A DNA stretch of 64,000 nt from Shewanella acanthi (GCF_019457475.1 NZ_CP080413.1:186001-250000), one strand, 5' to 3'. Shown: positions 1 to 10,535, counted from the first letter of the stretch. Made by a program: numbers and translations. Notes: generated from the letters alone by a model not told the origin.

Positions 1-243
1 CTCCACGTGTAAGCTGTTTGGATCGCGTACCATAGAGCCTTCGGTCACCATGCCTCCGACGCGTATACGTTGGCCAACCTCAGGCTTAACTCCCGTATCG
101 GCTTTACCTTTGACTATCTCTGTTGGGGTATAAAACAGATTTAAGTTTGAATTGAGTGCATACAGTAAGAGCGATGCGATTGCAGCAACACCGCCAATCA
201 AAGCCACTGCTAAGGTCAGTCTTTTTTTGCGTCTAGTATTCAC
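1..243 (-). CDS. ccmE: CcmE, heme chaperone (partial, N-terminal 81 codons)
   Basis: CcmE is the periplasmic heme chaperone that takes heme from the CcmABCD complex and hands it to the CcmF/H ligase. The visible part has a basic start (RRKKR), one membrane anchor, and the start of the OB-fold domain with residues [13 protein letters not shown], typical of the family. The start is GTG at 243-241, which overlaps the TGA of ccmD as GTGA and suggests translational coupling. The gene runs off the left edge, so the heme-binding histidine expected near residue 130 is not visible. Identity is supported by sequence and by its place after ccmD. Confidence 0.93.
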   Translation of the reverse strand, partial: MNTRRKKRLTLAVALIGGVAAIASLLLYALNSNLNLFYTPTEIVKGKADTGVKPEVGQRIRVGGMVTEGSMVRDPNSLHVE

Positions 244-440
244 GATTTGCTACTCCTCGTCTCTTTAAGGCGCTCTTCACGGTCCATTTTTTTCGCGATT
301 TCAATGAGCACTTTTCGCTTTTGACGTGCACTACTGATGATCAGCGTTGTTAAACAAAAAAAAGTAACACCGTAGGCTAGCCATACATAAAAGGCATAAC
401 CACCCATATTAAAAAAATCACTGATAGAATCGAATTGCAT
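240..440 (-). CDS. ccmD: CcmD, small membrane protein of the heme exporter
   Basis: A 66-residue protein with one transmembrane segment (about residues 15-36, [16 protein letters not shown]) followed by a basic, charged cytoplasmic tail (RQKRK). This is the usual plan of CcmD, which joins CcmABC and is needed to release heme-loaded CcmE. It sits between ccmC and ccmE; its start overlaps the ccmC stop by one base and its stop overlaps the ccmE start. Small CcmD proteins are poorly conserved, so the call rests on topology, length and position. Confidence 0.9.
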   Translation of the reverse strand: MQFDSISDFFNMGGYAFYVWLAYGVTFFCLTTLIISSARQKRKVLIEIAKKMDREERLKETRSSKS

Positions 441-1186
441 TATTTGACCTCCTCAGCTTTAGCAAGTTCACGAACCCATGGACGCATGCCATTCCTTGCA
501 AGAATTTCGGCTTTAAATCTCACGATAGTGATAGCACCAATCATAAGGCCGAAACCTAAAATATTTATTAAAAGTGGATATAACATTGAGCTCGACATGG
601 TCGACTCTGAGGTGATTTTGATTGTTGATGGCTGATGTAGTGAGCTCCACCATTCTACAGAGTATTTGATGATTGGAATGTTGATCACACCCACTATCGC
701 CAGAATACCAGCCGCGCGAGCTGCGAGAACTTTGTCTTCAAATGAGGCATAGAGAGAAATTACACCTAAATAGAGGAACAGTAATACTAGTTCTGAAGTT
801 AAGCGTGCATCCCACACCCACCAAGTCCCCCACATTGGTTTCCCCCAAGTGGCGCCAGTAAAGAGTGCAATAAAGGTGATAACGGCACCTATTGGTGCAA
901 TTGAGGCCGCAGCCCAGTCGGCTAACTTAATTTGCCATACAAGGCCAATAAAGGCTGCTGTTGCCATGCCCATATAGGCTGCCATTGACATAGATGCCGC
1001 TGGAACGTGGATAAAGATGATTCGATAGCTATCGCCCTGCTGATAATCCGTTGGTGCGAAAGCTAGTCCCCACACTGTACCAACGGTAATAAATAGGCAG
1101 GCTAATGTTGCGAACCAAGGGAATAACGTACCTGATAACTTGTAAGCGCGTTCAGGATCCGCATATGGGTGTAACCATTTCCACAT
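440..1186 (-). CDS. ccmC: CcmC, heme handling protein of c-type cytochrome maturation
   Basis: A 248-residue integral inner-membrane protein with six predicted membrane segments. It carries the tryptophan-rich WWD signature WGTWWVWDARLTSE near residues 117-130, which presents heme to CcmE in the periplasm. Histidines flanking this loop are the likely axial ligands by family knowledge. Length agrees with E. coli CcmC. It follows ccmB with a single base between stop and start, inside the leftward ccmABCDE operon. Confidence 0.96.
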   Translation of the reverse strand: MWKWLHPYADPERAYKLSGTLFPWFATLACLFITVGTVWGLAFAPTDYQQGDSYRIIFIHVPAASMSMAAYMGMATAAFIGLVWQIKLADWAAASIAPIGAVITFIALFTGATWGKPMWGTWWVWDARLTSELVLLFLYLGVISLYASFEDKVLAARAAGILAIVGVINIPIIKYSVEWWSSLHQPSTIKITSESTMSSSMLYPLLINILGFGLMIGAITIVRFKAEILARNGMRPWVRELAKAEEVK

Positions 1187-1187
1187 A

Positions 1188-1874
1188 TTAGTTAGTACTC
1201 ACTCGTAGAGATGCACCAATTGCAAAGGGTGCCAAGGTTAACGAACCGATCAACATTGCGCCAATTATAGCGAGTTGACCATCATAGGGTAAATTCATAC
1301 CCGCAGCATCTATGGCACTGGTCGCAAAAATCAGTACCGGTATATAAAGTGGCAAGATTAGCAAACTGAGTAAAACGCCTCCCTTACGTAATCCAACGGT
1401 AAGCGCTACACCAATAGCCCCGAGTAAAGATAACACGGGGGTCCCTAATGCGAGTGTAGCAATGAGAGCACCATAACTGTTGCTATCTAAATTAAGTAAT
1501 ACAGCAAGTAATGGAGCAATGAGAATTAAGGGTACACCCGTTAGTAGCCAATGGGCTAATACCTTTGCCAGAACTAATATTGATAACGGCTGTGGACTTA
1601 ATAGCATTTGCTCCAAGCTACCATCACTAAAATCCGCTTTAAATAATCTTTCAAGGGATAACATTGACGCAAGTAAAGCTGCTACCCAGATAATCCCTGG
1701 TGCAATGCGGGCAAGCATTTGTGGTTCTGGTCCAATACCTAATGGGAATAAGGTCACAACCATGATGAAAAACAATAATGGATTAAAAATATCACCACGA
1801 TGACGAATGGCAATTTTCAAATCTCGCTTTAATAAAGTAAAAAATGCTTGAGTAAAGCTGATACCTCTTTTCAT
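1188..1874 (-). CDS. ccmB: CcmB, membrane subunit of the heme-trafficking ABC complex
   Basis: A 228-residue membrane protein with about six hydrophobic segments after a short basic cytoplasmic N-terminus (LLKRDLKIAIRHRGD). The segment LERLFKADFSDGSLEQMLLSP is conserved in CcmB. Together with the CcmA ATPase and CcmC it forms the complex that drives release of holo-CcmE; older literature calls it a heme exporter. It lies 11 bp downstream of ccmA and directly upstream of ccmC. Confidence 0.95.
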   Translation of the reverse strand: MKRGISFTQAFFTLLKRDLKIAIRHRGDIFNPLLFFIMVVTLFPLGIGPEPQMLARIAPGIIWVAALLASMLSLERLFKADFSDGSLEQMLLSPQPLSILVLAKVLAHWLLTGVPLILIAPLLAVLLNLDSNSYGALIATLALGTPVLSLLGAIGVALTVGLRKGGVLLSLLILPLYIPVLIFATSAIDAAGMNLPYDGQLAIIGAMLIGSLTLAPFAIGASLRVSTN

Positions 1875-1885
1875 TATGCAACACC

Positions 1886-2536
1886 TTATACAAAGCGATA
1901 ATCTAGACGAATTTTACGAAGCCTATCATCTTTGATGATGCCCATATCTTGGTGTGTTGTTAGTATCACGCAACCACCATTATCCGCATGTCGAATAAAT
2001 AATTGTTCTAGCTCTTCTACGCCTTTTTTATCAATTGCGGTAAAAGGCTCATCTAAAATCCAGATTTTACAATCGTTGTGCCAAAGTCTTGCTAGGGCGG
2101 TACGACGATGTTGCCCTGCTGATAAATGGCCTGCTAGGGCCTCTTCGAATCCCGCTAAGTTGACTTTAGCTAAAATTGCTGGTGTATCAAAATCATCATA
2201 ACCGCTGATTTTTAAGTTAAACTTAAGATTTTCTTCGGCAGTTAATTCGGACTTAACCCCAGCAAGGTGACCAAGGTAAAGCAAGTCGTGATTGTATTCA
2301 TCACGGCAACGGTTGATATCCTCACTCTGATAAAAGGTTTGCCCTGCGTAAGGACGAGATAAGCCTGCTAAAATGCGTAATAAACTGGTTTTACCGGCGC
2401 CATTAGGGCCTTCAATTTGGACAATATCACCCGCGTTAATTTGAAAACTTAATTCATCAAATAGAATGCGTTCTTCGCGGATACAAGTCAGCTTGTTTGC
2501 TGATAACAGTGTGTTTACTGGAGTTATATTTGTCAC
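1886..2536 (-). CDS. ccmA: CcmA, ATPase of the CcmABCD complex
   Basis: A 216-residue ABC ATPase. Visible motifs are Walker [12 protein letters not shown] (about residues 42-52), an ABC signature variant [14 protein letters not shown], and Walker B IWILDEPF followed by the switch TTH. The family couples ATP hydrolysis to release of heme-loaded CcmE. It is the first gene of the leftward operon. The start is GTG at 2536-2534 with a purine-rich GAGGG a few bases upstream. Length matches other CcmA proteins. Confidence 0.95.
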   Translation of the reverse strand: MTNITPVNTLLSANKLTCIREERILFDELSFQINAGDIVQIEGPNGAGKTSLLRILAGLSRPYAGQTFYQSEDINRCRDEYNHDLLYLGHLAGVKSELTAEENLKFNLKISGYDDFDTPAILAKVNLAGFEEALAGHLSAGQHRRTALARLWHNDCKIWILDEPFTAIDKKGVEELEQLFIRHADNGGCVILTTHQDMGIIKDDRLRKIRLDYRFV

Positions 2537-2862
2537 TGAACCCTCTATCTCAAGCCGGAAGGAAACACAAGTGAGTCTAACACAGTCGTTAATGCGGGGT
2601 TTACACTTGCTTTAAACTAGTTATCAGCAATTTGAAGTGGTTCCAATTACCGCAATTTTTATTGAGTTAGTCGAACTTTTTTAATACTTGCTAATATATT
2701 AACGAATTTGTCACGCTTGTCGCCTTATATAAGTAGTGCTGAGAATCTAATCACAAAATAGTGAGTTTTATTGAAGTTTGTAGTACTCTTAGACCGCTAT
2801 AATGAGTCTGCCTATTAGGGCAGCGTCGAGCTTTGTAAGTATTTGCATTAGGAACATTGAAC
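2537..2862. promoter_or_regulatory. Divergent intergenic region ccmA / scyA
   Basis: This AT-rich 326-bp gap separates the leftward ccmA operon from scyA. Facing scyA there is a good -10 box TATAAT at 2798-2803, about 60 bp before the ATG, but no clear -35 at 17 bp: TTGAAG at 2771 is too far and TTTGTA at 2777 gives only 15 bp. An activator-dependent promoter is possible. AGGA at 2850-2853 is the scyA ribosome site. No clear promoter for ccmA was found. Confidence 0.4.
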
Positions 2863-3162
2863 ATGAAAAAATTGTTAGCAATGACAGCAGTCGCTGCTTT
2901 GACTATGTCAGTCAACGTTTCAGCTCAAGAAGCTGAGGCTATTTATAACAAGGCGTGTACTGTATGTCACAGCATGGGTGTTGCTGGCGCGCCAAAAGCA
3001 CACAATGCTGCTGAGTGGGAACCTCGTTTAGCCAAAGGTATGGACGCGCTAGTAAGCAGCGTTAAAACCGGTTTAAACGCAATGCCACCAGGCGGTATGT
3101 GTACAGATTGTACTGACGAAGATTACAAAGCAGCTATTGAGTTCATGTCTAAAGCTCAGTAA
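2863..3162 (+). CDS. scyA: Small monoheme cytochrome c5 (ScyA type)
   Basis: A 99-residue periplasmic cytochrome. A Sec signal peptide (KKLLAMTAVAALTMSVNVSAQ) ends near residue 22. The heme site CTVCH lies near residue 34 of the precursor, and a methionine in the NAMPPGGM loop is the likely sixth ligand. The pair CTDC after it matches the disulfide of cytochromes c5. ATG at 2863 is preferred over an in-frame TTG at 2857 because AGGA at 2850 is 9 bases from the ATG. In Shewanella ScyA shuttles electrons in the periplasm. Its place among ccm genes fits, since it needs that machinery. Confidence 0.9.
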   Translation: MKKLLAMTAVAALTMSVNVSAQEAEAIYNKACTVCHSMGVAGAPKAHNAAEWEPRLAKGMDALVSSVKTGLNAMPPGGMCTDCTDEDYKAAIEFMSKAQ

Positions 3163-3174
3163 TTTTTTGGCAGT

Positions 3175-3204
3175 AAAAAAAACCGGCACTAGCCGGTTTT
3201 TTTT
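3175..3204 (+). terminator. Intrinsic terminator of scyA
   Basis: CCGGC-ACTA-GCCGG stem extended by A/T pairs and followed by eight T, 12 bp after the scyA stop. The A-run on the other side could also stop ccmI transcription read from the minus strand, but ccmI ends only 40 bp further on, so this is mainly the scyA terminator. Confidence 0.9.
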
Positions 3205-3245
3205 ATGTATTCACACAACAATTGCTGAGTGAAAAGATAGAAACA

Positions 3246-4517
3246 TTATTGAACCTGAGTATCTAATACTAAGTTTGCTGTTTCACCAAGATTCATTTTG
3301 CTGATCTTGCCTTGTAGATCGCCTGTTTGAGGCTTGATACTGCCATGTTTAGACAGTACCGCAATCACTTCAACGCTTGCTGTTTGGCTCAGTTTCATAT
3401 CACCACCCATGCCAGTACTATCATCTAATGTGACAGTTACGGGTAGAGATTTGGCGCTTACTTTGGTTGCAGCCAAAGGTGTTTTTGGCCCTTCACTCGC
3501 ACGTGCAAAAACAAAGATAGTATCATCAGGGCTAGCATTTGCCGCAAGTTCAGGCGCAATAGAGATGGCCACGCTTACAGTTTTCACTGCTACCTTCGCC
3601 TTTTTATGTACATCATCATCGGGCATACCATTACCTTCAGATTGCATGCGTAACTTAGCGGTTTCGATAGCATTGATTAGCGCAGTGCGGTCAACATCAG
3701 TACGGTCACTGCTTAGGATCAATTGCCATGAATCAATCGCCTTTTGATAACTTGCTGTAAAGAATGCGTCCATACCTACTAATAATAGCGTTGATGGATC
3801 CTGTGGATCGAGTGCTAAAGATTGATCGATTAATGCTTGAATTTGCGGGGTCATCTGTTGATTAGCCTTGTAGTACAGGGCCGTTGCTTTTGGACCGAGC
3901 AACTCTGCATGAGTCCCCACTAATTCCATCACTTTATCGAAAGCCGCAACCGCTTTATCGAAATGGTTAGCGGATATATAAGCATGGCCTAAGCTAAACC
4001 AAGCTTGGCTGTTTTCAGGTTCTGCTTGCACTTGGGCTTCCATGGCTTGAACACGTTGCGCCATGATTTGAGCCATATCCATTCCAGCATGTGGATTTGC
4101 TGGCTGGTTTTGGGCGGTGTTACCGATATTTTCGAAAGCACCTAAGTGGTTATAGAGATAACCTGAGATGGCGATTAAGCCAACGGACATAATCGAAGGC
4201 CACAGGACACTCTTGGGTTTAATTTGATTAACAAGTGAATCATCGCCAGCTTGTTTGATATCTTGAAGTAAGCTAATTTCCAGCTCTTTTTTCAATGCAT
4301 CAAATTCAGCTTGATCGAGTAACTCATCGCTAAGTTCTTTCTCTAGAGTGGCAAGACGTTCATTAAATAATTCAAGGTTCGTTTGTCGACGAACACCAGC
4401 TTCTTCAGTGCGTAACAATTTCTGCTGTCTGAAATGCGGAATCCAAATCAGCGTTAAGCTGACCAATACTACAAGCGCAATAAAAATCCAAAATGTCGTC
4501 ATTGTTTCTATATTCAC
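3246..4517 (-). CDS. ccmI: CcmI, apocytochrome c chaperone with TPR domain
   Basis: A 423-residue protein. It has an N-terminal membrane segment (about 8-26), a coiled cytoplasmic loop rich in Glu/Leu (RLATLEKELSDELLDQAEFDALKKE), a second membrane segment near residues 105-122, then a periplasmic part with TPR repeats (for example AWFSLGHAYISANHFDKAVAAFDK) and a beta-rich C-terminal domain. CcmI binds apocytochrome C-termini and delivers them to the CcmFH ligase. Here it is separate from ccmH, unlike E. coli where the two are fused, and it is divergent from ccmF. Confidence 0.92.
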   Translation of the reverse strand: MNIETMTTFWIFIALVVLVSLTLIWIPHFRQQKLLRTEEAGVRRQTNLELFNERLATLEKELSDELLDQAEFDALKKELEISLLQDIKQAGDDSLVNQIKPKSVLWPSIMSVGLIAISGYLYNHLGAFENIGNTAQNQPANPHAGMDMAQIMAQRVQAMEAQVQAEPENSQAWFSLGHAYISANHFDKAVAAFDKVMELVGTHAELLGPKATALYYKANQQMTPQIQALIDQSLALDPQDPSTLLLVGMDAFFTASYQKAIDSWQLILSSDRTDVDRTALINAIETAKLRMQSEGNGMPDDDVHKKAKVAVKTVSVAISIAPELAANASPDDTIFVFARASEGPKTPLAATKVSAKSLPVTVTLDDSTGMGGDMKLSQTASVEVIAVLSKHGSIKPQTGDLQGKISKMNLGETANLVLDTQVQ

Positions 4518-4902
4518 TTTAGTTTGAATAAAAGCGGTGTTACCGCCACCTTGGTAGCCAGATTATACGTAAAGATTAATCATTGAACAGTAATATAAGG
4601 GATTAACAAGGGGGAAAGCCGATAGTTGGGGACTGGTTCACAAATTGATTCTTTTGGTAAATTTTTGTTGAAACTTAAGGCTCAATTATCTGTCACATGC
4701 GAAACTGGCATCCAAATGTGATTGTCATTTAAGCAAAAATTGAGAATGCGACAAGTCACCCAGTTTTGTACTAAAGTGGCAGACAGGAACAATAGCAAAT
4801 ACTAAAATGAACAAAATTTCGTGCATTTTTTGTGAACAGCATGTTGTGCGTTGGCTTAGTTTCTTGCTAAATCAACATATTATTTGAGACTGAGGAAAAC
4901 CC
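4518..4902. promoter_or_regulatory. Divergent intergenic region ccmI / ccmF
   Basis: A 385-bp gap that must hold the promoters of ccmI and of the ccmFGH operon. I could not identify a convincing pair of -35/-10 boxes or a clean regulator site. TGTGATTGTCATTTA at about 4718 has one good CRP half-site only. GAGGAAAA at about 4892 is the ccmF ribosome site. Confidence 0.3.
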
Positions 4903-6879
4903 ATGATCCCAGAACTTGGACACTTTTCACTGATTATAGGAGTCGCCTTTGCATTCCTATTAGTTAGTGTTCCCCTGATCGGTGTGGCCCGTAAAGACCA
5001 ATATTTAGTGAGGTATGCTTGGCCGTTAGCCTATGGAATGTTTTTCTTTATTACTTTGTCAGTGGTTTCCCTCGGTTATAGTTTTGCCGTTGATGATTTC
5101 TCTGTCGCCTATGTTGCCCATCACTCCAATTCTCAATTACCTATCTTCTTCAAGATTGCTGCCGTATGGGGTGGTCATGAGGGATCATTGTTATTCTGGG
5201 TATTCGCATTATCAACTTGGGCGGCATCAGTGGCGCTCTTTAGTAAGGGGCTCGAAGAGGTCTTTACTGCCCGCGTGTTAGCGGTTCTCGGTTTGATTGT
5301 GATTGGCTTCAGCCTATTTATGTTGCTGACCTCTAGTCCGTTTGAACGGTTGTTCCCGATGCCTGCAGAAGGCCGTGACCTGAACCCAATGCTGCAGGAT
5401 GTGGGTTTAATCTTCCATCCGCCAATGCTGTATTTAGGTTATGTAGGCTTTTCTGTGAGCTTTGCTTTCGCAATTGCGGCATTAATGAGTGGCCATTTAG
5501 ATTCGGCTTGGGCTCGTTGGTCACGTCCTTGGACTTTAGCTGCATGGGTATTCTTAACCGGTGGTATTGCGCTAGGTTCTTGGTGGGCTTACTACGAATT
5601 AGGTTGGGGTGGCTGGTGGTTCTGGGATCCAGTTGAAAATGCTTCTTTCATGCCTTGGTTAGTGGGTACGGCCTTAGTGCATTCTCTTATCGTAACAGAG
5701 AAGCGAGGTGCTTTCCGTAACTGGACTGTTCTGCTGTCAATCTTCGCCTTCTCGTTAAGTTTATTAGGTACCTTTATTGTACGTTCTGGCGTATTGACCT
5801 CAGTGCATTCATTCGCGGCGGATCCAAGTCGCGGTATGTTCATTTTGTTATTGCTCGGCCTTGCGATTGGCGGATCACTCACGCTATTTGCTTTCCGCGC
5901 TAGTGAGATGAGTAGCCCTGCACGTTTCGAGCTTAAATCAAAAGAAACGATGCTGTTAGTCTGTAACGTATTGCTGACTGTAGCAGCGGGCACTGTGCTC
6001 TTAGGTACACTCTATCCTTTACTCATCGATGCTTTAGGTATGGGTAAGATCTCTGTTGGACCTCCATACTTCAACGCGGTATTCGTACCTATCGTATTAG
6101 TGCTGTTTGGCTTTATGGGGATTGGCCCAATCATCCGCTGGAAAAAATCTAAGGCGGGTGAGTTAAAACGTCAGTTGATGATTCCTGCGATTGCGTCATT
6201 GGCTATTGGTATTGTTACACCGTTCTTAGTCGATGGTGTATTCAATGCTTGGGTTGCCTTTGGTATCGCAGCTGCAGCTTGGATTGTGCTAGCAACAGCG
6301 CGTGCAGCTTACAATATTGTTAAGCCTAAGGATGGCGAGCTCAGTATTGCCCGTATGGGACGCAGTCAGTTAGGTATGATTATCGCTCACTTAGGTATCG
6401 CCGTGTCTGTTGTTGGTGCGACTATGGTGTCAAATTATTCTGTCGAGAAAAGTGTGCGTATGGGTCCTGGCATTAGCCAAGAGTTAGCTGGTTACACCTT
6501 CAAGTATCTCGAGACTAAAAACGTAGTAGGTCCTAACTACACTGCGCAGCAAGGTCAAATTGAAATATACAAAGGTGAGGAGTTCTTAACTTTACTGAAG
6601 CCCGATCGTCGTCAATACAACGTGCGTACCATGGATATGACTGAAGCGGGTATCGACTGGGGGCTGTTCCGCGATCTGTATGTCACTATGGGCGACCCAA
6701 TCAGTAACACCGAGTTTGCAGTTCGTTTGAACTATAAACCTTTCGTGCGTTGGTTATGGTTTGGTGCGATTTTCATGATGATCGGTGGTTTCTTTGCGGC
6801 ATCAGACAAGCGCTACCGCGCCAAAGCCGCGGTAACGGTTACACCGCAGGCTGAAAAAGCAAAATTAGCAACTGCATAA
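4903..6879 (+). CDS. ccmF: CcmF, cytochrome c heme lyase subunit
   Basis: A 658-residue polytopic membrane protein that attaches heme to apocytochrome c with CcmH and CcmI. The WWD motif WGGWWFWDPVENASFMPW is at about residues 234-251. Other family blocks are GGHEGSLLFWVF, FHPPMLYLGYVG and the histidine in LTSVHSFAADP. Length agrees with family members (about 650). It starts the rightward operon ccmF-ccmG-ccmH-tlpA-like, with 14 bp to ccmG. A good ribosome site GAGGAAAA precedes the ATG. Confidence 0.97.
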   Translation: MIPELGHFSLIIGVAFAFLLVSVPLIGVARKDQYLVRYAWPLAYGMFFFITLSVVSLGYSFAVDDFSVAYVAHHSNSQLPIFFKIAAVWGGHEGSLLFWVFALSTWAASVALFSKGLEEVFTARVLAVLGLIVIGFSLFMLLTSSPFERLFPMPAEGRDLNPMLQDVGLIFHPPMLYLGYVGFSVSFAFAIAALMSGHLDSAWARWSRPWTLAAWVFLTGGIALGSWWAYYELGWGGWWFWDPVENASFMPWLVGTALVHSLIVTEKRGAFRNWTVLLSIFAFSLSLLGTFIVRSGVLTSVHSFAADPSRGMFILLLLGLAIGGSLTLFAFRASEMSSPARFELKSKETMLLVCNVLLTVAAGTVLLGTLYPLLIDALGMGKISVGPPYFNAVFVPIVLVLFGFMGIGPIIRWKKSKAGELKRQLMIPAIASLAIGIVTPFLVDGVFNAWVAFGIAAAAWIVLATARAAYNIVKPKDGELSIARMGRSQLGMIIAHLGIAVSVVGATMVSNYSVEKSVRMGPGISQELAGYTFKYLETKNVVGPNYTAQQGQIEIYKGEEFLTLLKPDRRQYNVRTMDMTEAGIDWGLFRDLYVTMGDPISNTEFAVRLNYKPFVRWLWFGAIFMMIGGFFAASDKRYRAKAAVTVTPQAEKAKLATA

Positions 6880-6893
6880 AAGTTGGGGAATGT

Positions 6894-7448
6894 ATGAAGA
6901 AGTTGGTTCTGTTTATCCCATTGGTGATTTTTCTTGTCATGGGGGTATTTTTATACAAAGGACTGTTTTTAAATCCACAGAAACTGGATTCAGCTCTTGA
7001 AGGAAAGCCGATTCCGGCTTTCCAACTCGAACGTCTCGAATCAGCTAACGAGATGATCACCAATGAGCAGCTGAAAGGTAAGGTGTCGTTACTTAATGTT
7101 TGGGCAACATGGTGCCCATCGTGTAAGTACGAACATCCTTTTCTTGTGATGCTTAAGCGTCAAAACATTTTGCCTATCTACGGAATCAACTACCGTGATG
7201 AGCGTGTCCCTGCTTTAGAGGAGCTTAAACGTCAGGGCGATCCATACCACATCAATATCTTCGATAAAGATGGCCGTTTAGGGTTAGACCTCGGTGTATA
7301 CGGTGCACCTGAAAGCTTTATTGTGGATCACAAAGGTATTATTCGTTATCGCTATGCTGGACCTATCGATCAACGTATATGGTCTGAAACCCTCTATCCA
7401 ATGATTAAGCAACTACAAGACGAAGCGGCGAAGGACGGAGCAGCATGA
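6894..7448 (+). CDS. ccmG: CcmG/DsbE, membrane-anchored thiol-disulfide reductase
   Basis: A 184-residue protein with one N-terminal membrane anchor (KKLVLFIPLVIFLVMGVFLY) and a periplasmic thioredoxin fold. The active site is WCPSC in NVWATWCPSCKYEHP, and the cis-proline region GVYGAPESFIVD matches CcmG/DsbE. It keeps the CXXCH cysteines of apocytochrome c reduced for heme attachment. Its stop overlaps the ccmH start by four bases. Confidence 0.95.
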   Translation: MKKLVLFIPLVIFLVMGVFLYKGLFLNPQKLDSALEGKPIPAFQLERLESANEMITNEQLKGKVSLLNVWATWCPSCKYEHPFLVMLKRQNILPIYGINYRDERVPALEELKRQGDPYHINIFDKDGRLGLDLGVYGAPESFIVDHKGIIRYRYAGPIDQRIWSETLYPMIKQLQDEAAKDGAA

Positions 7449-7924
7449 GTAAGTTAGTAAAAATAATTGCAGGGTTAGTGTTGTTATGCAGCATGGTTAC
7501 TGCTGCTATGGCCACACCAGTTGATACCTATGAGTTTAAGTCAGTGGAGAATCAAAAGCGTGGTTTAGCGCTGGCAAACGAACTGCGTTGTCCTCAGTGT
7601 CAAAACCAAAACCTTATTGATTCTAATTCTCCCGTAGCCCGAGATTTGCGTCTTGAAGTGTTCAAGATGGTAGATGAAGGTAAGAATGATGATGAGATCA
7701 TCGAGTTTATGACCAGTCGCTATGGAGAGTTCGTTCTTTATAAGCCAAAAATGGAGAGCAAGACTTATATCCTATGGTTAGGTCCAGTTGCATTATTACT
7801 CTTTGGTTTGCTGATTGGTTTTGTCTTTGTTCGCAAGCAACGTATTAATGGCAATTCAGCGGCTGAATTGAGTGCTGAAGATCAGCAAGCGCTAGATGCA
7901 CTATTAAAGCGTGACACTAAATGA
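7445..7924 (+). CDS. ccmH: CcmH, apocytochrome c thiol reductase
   Basis: A 159-residue protein with a signal peptide (about 1-23), the LRCPQC active site followed by QNQNLIDSNSPVARDLR (the CcmH/NrfF three-helix domain), a C-terminal membrane segment (YILWLGPVALLLFGLLIGFVFV) and a short tail. It hands electrons between CcmG and apocytochrome c and forms the lyase with CcmF. It is the short form that lacks the TPR part, which is encoded by ccmI. Four-base ATGA overlaps join it to both neighbours. Confidence 0.95.
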   Translation: MSKLVKIIAGLVLLCSMVTAAMATPVDTYEFKSVENQKRGLALANELRCPQCQNQNLIDSNSPVARDLRLEVFKMVDEGKNDDEIIEFMTSRYGEFVLYKPKMESKTYILWLGPVALLLFGLLIGFVFVRKQRINGNSAAELSAEDQQALDALLKRDTK

Positions 7925-8505
7925 AGCATTCTATCTTCGGCGCACTCCTATTAAGTAGTATGTCAGTATTATTAGCTGGTGGCGCTCAGGCTTATCCGGG
8001 GATGCAACAGGCTAATAAGCAGATCGCGTCGACAGCGGATTTGATCAATGTCTTGCCGCACACTTTTCCTATCAAACCTGTGGCCTTTAATGATGTCGAT
8101 GGTAAAACCATCGACTTCAGTCACTATAAAGGCAAGGTGGTGATGGTAAATATGTGGGCGACTTGGTGTCCGCCCTGTGTGAGGGAGCTACCAGCCATCG
8201 AAAGATTGGCTACAAAGTTTAAAGCGGATGATTTTGTGTTACTGCCAATCTCAATCGATGTAGATGGTAAGGAACAAGTTAAACCCTTTTTAACCTCATT
8301 AGGTATGCCGAACTTTAATTCCTATTACGATCCAGAGCAGAATCTCGGCCAAGTATTCCCATTAGATACGATCCCCGCGACTTTTATTCTCGATCAGAAC
8401 GGCCAATTGATCGCATTTGTGCGTTCATTTGTCGACTGGGATGACGCTAAAGCACAAAAAATTATCCAAGGTTTTATCGATAAAGCTGCTAAAGCGCCCA
8501 ATTAA
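7921..8505 (+). CDS. TlpA/ResA-like periplasmic thioredoxin, last gene of the ccmFGH operon
   Basis: A 194-residue secreted protein. The signal peptide ends near residue 24 (LLAGGAQAYP). A thioredoxin fold follows, with active site WCPPC in MWATWCPPCVRELP near residues 78-85 and cis-Pro region LDTIPATFILD. It overlaps ccmH by four bases, so the two are very likely co-expressed. The family includes TlpA, ResA and alkyl-hydroperoxide-like redoxins. A role in reducing apocytochromes or CcmH is inferred from context; CcmG is already present, so it could serve another periplasmic target. Confidence 0.85.
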   Translation: MKHSIFGALLLSSMSVLLAGGAQAYPGMQQANKQIASTADLINVLPHTFPIKPVAFNDVDGKTIDFSHYKGKVVMVNMWATWCPPCVRELPAIERLATKFKADDFVLLPISIDVDGKEQVKPFLTSLGMPNFNSYYDPEQNLGQVFPLDTIPATFILDQNGQLIAFVRSFVDWDDAKAQKIIQGFIDKAAKAPN

Positions 8506-8540
8506 TACCCAGATTGAGCATGAATACAGCGCCACTGTAG

Positions 8541-8570
8541 AAAAGATCGCCAAGCGATCTTTTTTCTTTT
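8541..8570 (+). terminator. Intrinsic terminator of the ccmFGH operon
   Basis: AAAAGATCGC-CAA-GCGATCTTTTTT stem-loop with a T-run, 35 bp after the last gene and just before the first rRNA promoter. It insulates the rRNA operon. Confidence 0.9.
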
Positions 8571-8579
8571 AAAAAGCCC

Positions 8580-8607
8580 TTGCGCAAAAATTCAAGCTCC
8601 CTATAAT
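8580..8607 (+). promoter_or_regulatory. rRNA promoter P1
   Basis: TTGCGC at 8580-8585 and TATAAT at 8602-8607 with a 16-bp spacer, followed by a GC-rich discriminator (GCGCATCC). This is the pattern of stringently controlled, growth-rate-regulated rRNA promoters. Confidence 0.75.
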
Positions 8608-8713
8608 GCGCATCCACTGACACGGCAAAGCGCGAAAGCGAATGCTGATTCAGCTTGAATCGAACAGCTTTTAATCAAACGATTCAAGTGCGAAAAGAAG
8701 TTGAAAAAACTCC

Positions 8714-8741
8714 TTGACGCGAAATGGGAAATGCGTAGAAT
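8714..8741 (+). promoter_or_regulatory. rRNA promoter P2
   Basis: TTGACG at 8714-8719 and TAGAAT at 8736-8741 with a 16-bp spacer, about 250 bp before the mature 16S end and about 134 bp after P1. Tandem promoters are normal for gammaproteobacterial rRNA operons. Confidence 0.75.
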
Positions 8742-8788
8742 ACGCAGCCCTGACCCGCTGAGCGGTAACGCGAAAGCTTGAGGTCAAA

Positions 8789-8801
8789 TGCTCTTTAACA
8801 A
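8789..8801 (+). promoter_or_regulatory. boxA antitermination element in the 16S leader
   Basis: TGCTCTTTAACAA is identical to the boxA core that recruits NusB/NusE for antitermination. It lies between P2 and 16S rRNA. Confidence 0.88.
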
Positions 8802-8992
8802 TCTAAACAAGAAATCTGTGTGGACACTCACAGGTGTTGAGTTAATCGAAATTACTCTGCCGTTTGGCGAGTAATCAAAGAATTAAATCAATGAATGAGT
8901 GTTCATAGCAATATGTACAGTTTGTTTTGACTTTCGAGTTGAAACGACAAATCAGAATTCATTGAGTCGAACCTTCGGGTTCAAAAAACTTT

Positions 8993-10535
<1,543 letters not shown>

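Noticed and set aside
4710..4740. CRP site near TGTGATTGTCATTTA upstream of ccmF
   Set aside because: Only one half-site matches; the second half lacks TCACA.
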